From NCBI GenBank assembly GCA_937897535.1, contig CALCQB010000313.1:1-18048 (forward strand): a DNA stretch of 18,048 nt. Reading direction: 5' to 3'. Within the stretch, counting starts at the first letter, position 1. Every line of letters starts with the position of its first letter. A program made the translations under genes and the position numbers. The notes below the pieces were generated by a model, which saw nothing but the letters and a program-made list of their open reading frames with translations, ran no database searches and was not told the DNA's origin. Below are positions 14,094 through 18,048 of this stretch, one piece after another. This DNA is from an uncultured Novosphingobium sp. Lineage in GTDB: Bacteria > Pseudomonadota > Alphaproteobacteria > Sphingomonadales > Sphingomonadaceae.

Positions 14094-15425
14094 ATGGACC
14101 GGCGGCTGACACTATACATCCTGATCGGCATGGCCCTGGGCGTGGTGGTCGGGCAGGTGCTGCACATGGCGGTCGATGCGGCCGTGATCAAGGCCAGTGT
14201 CGCGCCGTGGCTCAAGCTGCTGTCCGACATATTCCTCAATCTGATCAAGATGCTGGTCGCGCCGCTGGTACTCTCCACGATCGTCGTCGGGATCGCCCAC
14301 ATGGGCGATTCGACCGCGCTGGGGCGGATCGGGTTCCGGGCGATCACCTGGTTCATCACCGCCAGCCTGATCTCGATCGGGCTCGGGCTGATCATGGTCA
14401 ACCTGTTCCAGCCGGGGATCGGCGCGCCGATCCCCGATGCCGCCGCAGCAGCCAAGGCGGTGGGCGAGGTCAAGCATCTGAGCGCCCCCGAATTCATCCT
14501 CTCGGTCTTCCCCAAGAACGCCTTCGAGGCGATGTCGACCAACAATATCCTGCAGATCCTGGTGTTCTCGATCTTCGCCGGGGTCGCGCTCTCGGCGATC
14601 GGGGAAAAGGGTAAGCCGCTGGTCCGCGGGGCCGATGCGCTCGCCGAAATGATGCTGCAGATCACCGGCTATGTCATGCGCTATGCCCCGATCGCGGTAT
14701 TTGGCGCGCTGGCCAACGTGGTCGCGGCCAGCGGGCTCGAAATCCTCAAGACCTACCTTGAACTGCTGATCGAGTTCTATGCCAGCCTCGTCCTGCTGTG
14801 GATCATCCTGCTCAGCATCGGCGCGATCTTCCTGCGCCAGCGAATCTGGACGTTGATCCGCTATATCCGTCAGCCGCTGATGATCGCCTTCTCGACCGCG
14901 TCGAGCGAGGCGGCGCTGCCCAAGATGTTCGAACAGCTCGACCGGTTCGGCGTGCCGCGCCGGATCTCGGGCTTCATGCTGCCCTTGGGTTACAGCTTCA
15001 ATCTCGACGGCTCGATGATGTACATGAGCTTCGCGACGATCTTCATCGCCCAGGCCTATGGCATCGACCTGCCGGTTGCGACCCAGATCATGATCCTGCT
15101 GACCCTGATGATCAGCTCAAAAGGCATCGCCGCCGTCCCGCGCGCCAGCCTGGTGGTGATCACCGGCACGCTCGCGATGTTCGGCCTGCCGGTCGAAGGG
15201 GTGGCGATCATTCTGGCGATCGACCAGTTCCTCGACATGGGCCGCACCGCCACCAACGTGGTCGGCAACGCGGTTGCCACTTCGGTGATCACCAAGTGGG
15301 AAGGCATGCTGGAGGTCGAGGAACCAGAGTTCGTCGAGCATCCCCACGCCCCGGCCCACACCGTCGCGTCCGGCCGGGCCGGGCTGGAACTCGACGAATC
15401 GAACTTTGAAGAAGAGAAGAAATAG
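14094..15425 (+). CDS. Dicarboxylate/amino acid:cation symporter (DAACS family)
   Basis: A 443-residue polytopic membrane protein of the glutamate-transporter homologue fold. Landmarks are the N-terminal scaffold helices (LYILIGMALGVVVGQVL, LIKMLVAPLVLSTIVVGI), the hairpin-1 serine motif TASSEAALPKM (about 268-278), GYSFNLDGSMMYMSF in TM7 (about 298-312), the hairpin-2 region SSKGIAAVPRAS, and DMGRTATNVVGNAVA in TM8 (about 380-394). These residues bind substrate and Na+/H+. The serine motif has a Glu (SSEAALP) where many relatives have SSSAATLP-like sequences; this form is also found in bacterial family members. The ATG has AGGGG 8 bases before it. The substrate is likely a C4-dicarboxylate or acidic amino acid. 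The TAG stop is already inside the following inverted repeat. Confidence 0.92.
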   Translation: MDRRLTLYILIGMALGVVVGQVLHMAVDAAVIKASVAPWLKLLSDIFLNLIKMLVAPLVLSTIVVGIAHMGDSTALGRIGFRAITWFITASLISIGLGLIMVNLFQPGIGAPIPDAAAAAKAVGEVKHLSAPEFILSVFPKNAFEAMSTNNILQILVFSIFAGVALSAIGEKGKPLVRGADALAEMMLQITGYVMRYAPIAVFGALANVVAASGLEILKTYLELLIEFYASLVLLWIILLSIGAIFLRQRIWTLIRYIRQPLMIAFSTASSEAALPKMFEQLDRFGVPRRISGFMLPLGYSFNLDGSMMYMSFATIFIAQAYGIDLPVATQIMILLTLMISSKGIAAVPRASLVVITGTLAMFGLPVEGVAIILAIDQFLDMGRTATNVVGNAVATSVITKWEGMLEVEEPEFVEHPHAPAHTVASGRAGLELDESNFEEEKK

Positions 15426-15584
15426 GGGGTTCACGCAGAGGCGCAGAGAAGAAGGAGAGGCGCAGAGGGGTAATCGTGCTCCGCGAAGCGGCTTGATCCC
15501 CTCACCGTTGCGCCAACCGCATCGTTTGATGAGAAGGCGGCTTCGCCGCAAACCCATCATCTCTGCGCCTCTGCGTGAACCCCC
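15425..15584. repeat. 160-bp element with perfect 24-base terminal inverted repeats
   Basis: GGGGGTTCACGCAGAGGCGC... at 15425-15448 is exactly matched in reverse complement at 15561-15584. Internal direct copies of GGCGCAGAG and a GCGGCTTCGCCGC hairpin are present. It fills the whole gap between the convergent symporter and nth genes, sharing the last base of the symporter stop codon. It probably serves as a two-way terminator as well as being a dispersed repeat. Confidence 0.8.
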
Positions 15585-16223
15585 TTACTTCTTCTCCGAC
15601 TTTGGCTTGAACGCGCACAAGTCCGCCACCCCGCACCGCCAGCATTCGGGCCGCCGCGCCTTGCAGACATAGCGGCCGTGGAGGATCAGCCAGTGGTGCG
15701 CGCCGACCCGGAACGGCGCGGGGACCTTCTTTTCCAGCGCCTTTTCGACCGCCAGCACGGTCTTGCCCTTGGCCAGCCCGGTGCGGTTGCCGACCCGGAA
15801 GATGTGGGTGTCAACCGCGAAGGTCTCGGCCCCGAAGGCGCAGTTCATCACCACGTTGGCGGTCTTGCGGCCGACTCCCGGCAAGGTGGTCAGCACGTCG
15901 CGGTCGGCCGGAACCACGCCGCCGTGATCGCGTACCAGTATCTCGCTCAGCGCGATCACATTCTTGGCCTTGGTGTTGAACAGCCCGATGGTCCTGATGT
16001 GCTGCTTGAGCCCTTCTTCGCCCAGCGCGACCATCTCGGCCGGGGTGGTGACCTCTGCAAACAGCGCCCGCGTCGCCTTGTTCACCCCCACGTCGGTCGC
16101 CTGGGCCGAGAGCACCACCGCGACCAGCAACTGGTAGGTGTTGCCAAACAGCAGTTCGGTCTCGGGCGCAGGGTTGTCCTCGGCCAGGCGGCGGAAGAAC
16201 TCGAAAACGTCGGCCTGCTTCAT
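15585..16223 (-). CDS. nth: Endonuclease III (DNA glycosylase/AP lyase)
   Basis: A 212-residue Nth protein. The helix-hairpin-helix and catalytic Lys are in LPGVGRKTANVV (Lys120), and the catalytic Asp is in FAVDTHIFRVGNR (Asp138). Four cysteines bind a [4Fe-4S] cluster in the C-x6-C-x2-C-x5-C spacing (187, 194, 197, 203). The numbering is the same as in the E. coli enzyme. It removes oxidised pyrimidines and cleaves the abasic site in base-excision repair. The ATG at 16223 overlaps the stop of the M48 gene as ATGA, so translation is coupled. An in-frame upstream start (16265) lies inside the M48 gene and is rejected. Confidence 0.96.
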   Translation of the reverse strand: MKQADVFEFFRRLAEDNPAPETELLFGNTYQLLVAVVLSAQATDVGVNKATRALFAEVTTPAEMVALGEEGLKQHIRTIGLFNTKAKNVIALSEILVRDHGGVVPADRDVLTTLPGVGRKTANVVMNCAFGAETFAVDTHIFRVGNRTGLAKGKTVLAVEKALEKKVPAPFRVGAHHWLILHGRYVCKARRPECWRCGVADLCAFKPKSEKK

Positions 16224-17404
16224 TGGGCGGGTGGCGCTCCGGGGTGCGGGTGCGCCGCCTTCCATTCCATCGCCCGCAACACGCGCTTTTCGACCGAGGG
16301 GTGATCGTAGAACAGCGCCTCCTCCAGCGCCGAAGGCCGCGGGTAACGGTATTCGGCCGTCTTGACGAGCGCGCTGGCGAGCGCGTCCGGCTCGTTCACG
16401 GTGGACAGCGAATAGGCATCGGCCTCGCTCTCGCCGATCCGGGTCAGCGAGCTCATCACCGGAGTCAGCAGCAGTGCCAGCACGGAACCGATTACCGTGA
16501 ACACCGGCAGACCGCGCGGCTCATCCAGCCGGGCATCGCTACCCAGCAAGCGCGCCGCCGCCGTGAACAGACGGCCCAGCAGGAAGAAGAACAGCAGGGC
16601 GATCAGCGGCAGCACCACCACCGCGCGCCAGACATGGCCCAGCTTGTAGTGGCCCGCCTCATGCCCGGTCACCGCGCGTACTTCGGCCAGCGAAGCTTGC
16701 TTCAGCGCCACGTCGGAAATCGCAATCCGCGCAGTCGGACCGATTCCCGCAACGTTCGCAGTAAACCGTTCGGACTGACGCGAACCGTCGTACATGAAGA
16801 TCCGGTCGTGCGGGATCTTCACGTCGTCGGCGATCTGCTCCAGCGCGGTCAGCACCGGACCGGGCGGTACAGGCTCGTACTTGTTGAACAGCGGATCGAT
16901 CAGGCTGGGCCCGGCCAGCAGCATCAGCGCAGTAACCAGTCCGGCAAAGCCCCCGCCCCACAGCCACCAGCGCGCGCCCGCCTTTCGGATCAGCGCATAG
17001 ACACCGAGCAAGAACAGCCCGGTCAGCACCACCGAAATGGCCGTGCTCAGTGCTTCCTGCCCGAGGAAATCGCCAAGCGGCTGTTTCGACAGGCCATAGG
17101 CATGCTGCCGCTGCCAATCGGTATAGATCGTCCAGGGCAGTTCGATCAGGCTGCTGATTGCCAGGAAGGCTGCGCTCACACCAAAAGTCGCAGGCGCCCA
17201 GCTTCGGCCCGAAAGGCGCTTGGCGATCCGGTCCAGCAGGCCGAGTCTGATGATCAACCAGGCGACCAGGATTGAGACTATGGCCCCACCCAGCAACAGC
17301 CAGTGGTCGCCGGTGGTATAAGCCTGCGCCTTGGCTAGCGCTTCCGGACCGAGCGAATCGATATAGCGCGCGGTCTCTTGCGCGGGTGTAAGTGCAATGC
17401 TCAC
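16220..17404 (-). CDS. M48-family membrane metallopeptidase (Ste24/CAAX protease-like)
   Basis: A 394-residue integral membrane zincin. Hydrophobic helices lie at about 33-57, 69-91, 120-140 and 145-166, then on both sides of the soluble catalytic part at 255-280 and 300-318. The zinc motif is HEAGH at 248-252, and the third ligand is Glu327 in RIGESEADAYS. FMYDGSRQSERFTANVAGIG before the site matches the Ste24 class. Ste24-like bacterial proteins are thought to remove damaged or misfolded membrane proteins. The GTG start at 17404 has GGGGAG 9 bases upstream. It follows the orphan HEAGH gene by 69 bases and overlaps nth by 4, fitting a dapB-to-nth operon. Confidence 0.9.
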   Translation of the reverse strand: MSIALTPAQETARYIDSLGPEALAKAQAYTTGDHWLLLGGAIVSILVAWLIIRLGLLDRIAKRLSGRSWAPATFGVSAAFLAISSLIELPWTIYTDWQRQHAYGLSKQPLGDFLGQEALSTAISVVLTGLFLLGVYALIRKAGARWWLWGGGFAGLVTALMLLAGPSLIDPLFNKYEPVPPGPVLTALEQIADDVKIPHDRIFMYDGSRQSERFTANVAGIGPTARIAISDVALKQASLAEVRAVTGHEAGHYKLGHVWRAVVVLPLIALLFFFLLGRLFTAAARLLGSDARLDEPRGLPVFTVIGSVLALLLTPVMSSLTRIGESEADAYSLSTVNEPDALASALVKTAEYRYPRPSALEEALFYDHPSVEKRVLRAMEWKAAHPHPGAPPAQ

Positions 17405-17473
17405 CGGTGTTCACTCCCCTGCCTTCACTAGCAAGTGATAGGCGCTGGCCGGGTTCTGGCAAGGGGACTTGGC

Positions 17474-17959
17474 CTAACGCATCCAGCGCTGCATCGCCGG
17501 AAATTCCGCCGCGCTGGTCAGCCCCCACCAGGCCAGCAGTGGAACGCCGAACGGCTGGCCCTGGCTGAAGGTCTCGATCAGATGATCCGCCCCGCCCTTG
17601 TAGCCATGCGGATGGAACAGCACCTCAAGCGGGACGCCGCAGGCCTGGGCCGCCGCGACCGACCAGGCGATCGCCGCCATTTCCTCGCCGCCGTCGCCGG
17701 TCACGGCATCGCTCTGGCTGCGGCGCTCGGGGTCGAGGACCGCGAGGTGTCCGGCCTCGTGCAGCAGATCGCCCGGATACGACGGGGTTTCCGGATCGAT
17801 CACCAGCCGCCCGCGATCGATCATCAGGCCCGGCAGAAATGTGGGGCGCTGGATAGCTTCGACCGCGAGATCGAACCCCGCGCGCTCCAGAAACGTCCCG
17901 ATCGCCTGTGCGGCCTTCGCTCCGCCCGGTTCGTGCCAGGGCAGATCGGCCAGAATCAC
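17474..17959 (-). CDS. Orphan HEAGH-motif protein coupled to dapB
   Basis: A 161-residue protein of no family I can name. It has no signal peptide or membrane helix. The middle holds LMIDRGRLVIDPETPSYPGD, then LLHEAGHLAVLD, an HExxH zinc motif at residues 67-71. GDGGEEMAAIAWSVAAAQAC follows, with Glu92/Glu93 as possible third ligand, and GVPLEVLFHPHGYKG adds further His residues. It is probably a small soluble zinc protein or peptidase. The GTG start at 17959 overlaps the dapB stop as GTGA, so it is likely translated from the dapB mRNA. An in-frame start farther upstream lies inside dapB. Confidence 0.7.
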   Translation of the reverse strand: MILADLPWHEPGGAKAAQAIGTFLERAGFDLAVEAIQRPTFLPGLMIDRGRLVIDPETPSYPGDLLHEAGHLAVLDPERRSQSDAVTGDGGEEMAAIAWSVAAAQACGVPLEVLFHPHGYKGGADHLIETFSQGQPFGVPLLAWWGLTSAAEFPAMQRWMR

Positions 17960-18048
17960 AAACCCAGCACCTGCGGCATCGTGTAGCGTCCGGCGGGCTG
18001 GCCGATCAGCCACTGCGCCGCACGGACCGCGCCCTTGGCAAAGATCCG
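17956..18048 (-). CDS. dapB: 4-hydroxy-tetrahydrodipicolinate reductase, C-terminal end only
   Basis: The last 30 codons on the minus strand read RIFAKGAVRAAQWLIGQPAG, then RYTMPQVLGL and TGA. This is the typical DapB C-terminus (xIFAxGAxxAAxWLxGxxxGxYxMxDVLGL). The rest lies beyond the right edge. DapB makes tetrahydrodipicolinate for lysine and diaminopimelate synthesis. It is the most upstream gene visible of the dapB-HEAGH-M48-nth operon. Confidence 0.85.
   Translation of the reverse strand, partial: RIFAKGAVRAAQWLIGQPAGRYTMPQVLGL

Noticed and set aside
12721..14112. 463-codon minus-strand frame opposite dapE
   Set aside because: Shadow of dapE; Arg/His/Asp-rich with no recognisable family.

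Overview
The window is high-GC bacterial chromosome, most likely from an alphaproteobacterium of the order Sphingomonadales (Sphingomonas/Novosphingobium type). The basis is the gene order rpmH-rnpA-yidD-yidC-engB, the style of the TonB-dependent receptor and PhoD pair, and the several classes of dispersed intergenic inverted repeats. The assignment comes from reading protein sequences, not from a database search.

Left part (1 to about 1870): accessory DNA, more AT-rich at its edge than the rest. All genes are on the minus strand. In transcription order it holds a small helix-turn-helix protein, an aberrant tRNA-like sequence starting right after that gene's stop codon, a possible 35-residue membrane peptide, a secreted YHYH/excalibur protein, a secreted SNase-like nuclease coupled to it, and the start-truncated coding frame of a repeat-rich protein that runs off the left edge. 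This block abuts yifB/comM, which is cut just before its Walker A motif. The block is therefore probably one end of an inserted element or the product of a deletion.

Centre-left (2652-6785, plus strand): a secreted ClpP/crotonase-like protein, an inverted-repeat spacer, then the conserved ribosome/membrane-insertion cluster rpmH (L34), rnpA (RNase P protein), yidD, yidC and engB. Stop/start overlaps and short gaps suggest one operon with a promoter just upstream of rpmH.

Centre (6786-11401, minus strand): phoD (Tat-exported phosphodiesterase/alkaline phosphatase D), a TonB-dependent receptor upstream of it in the same direction, and a VOC-family protein. The receptor carries one in-frame amber codon, so it is a nonsense allele, a sequencing error or a readthrough case.

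Right part (11562-18048): a glutathione S-transferase (+) convergent with a cupin protein (-), dapE (+), a dicarboxylate/cation symporter (+), and at the right edge a minus-strand operon: dapB (3' end only), an orphan HEAGH protein, an M48 membrane metallopeptidase and nth (endonuclease III). The junctions dapB/HEAGH protein (GTGA) and M48/nth (ATGA) are 4-base overlaps. DapB and DapE both belong to the lysine/diaminopimelate pathway, but they are not in one operon here.

Four different inverted-repeat elements sit in the intergenic spaces at 3334-3477, 11412-11498, 12719-12858 and 15425-15584. No CRISPR array, canonical tRNA, rRNA or transposase gene is visible.
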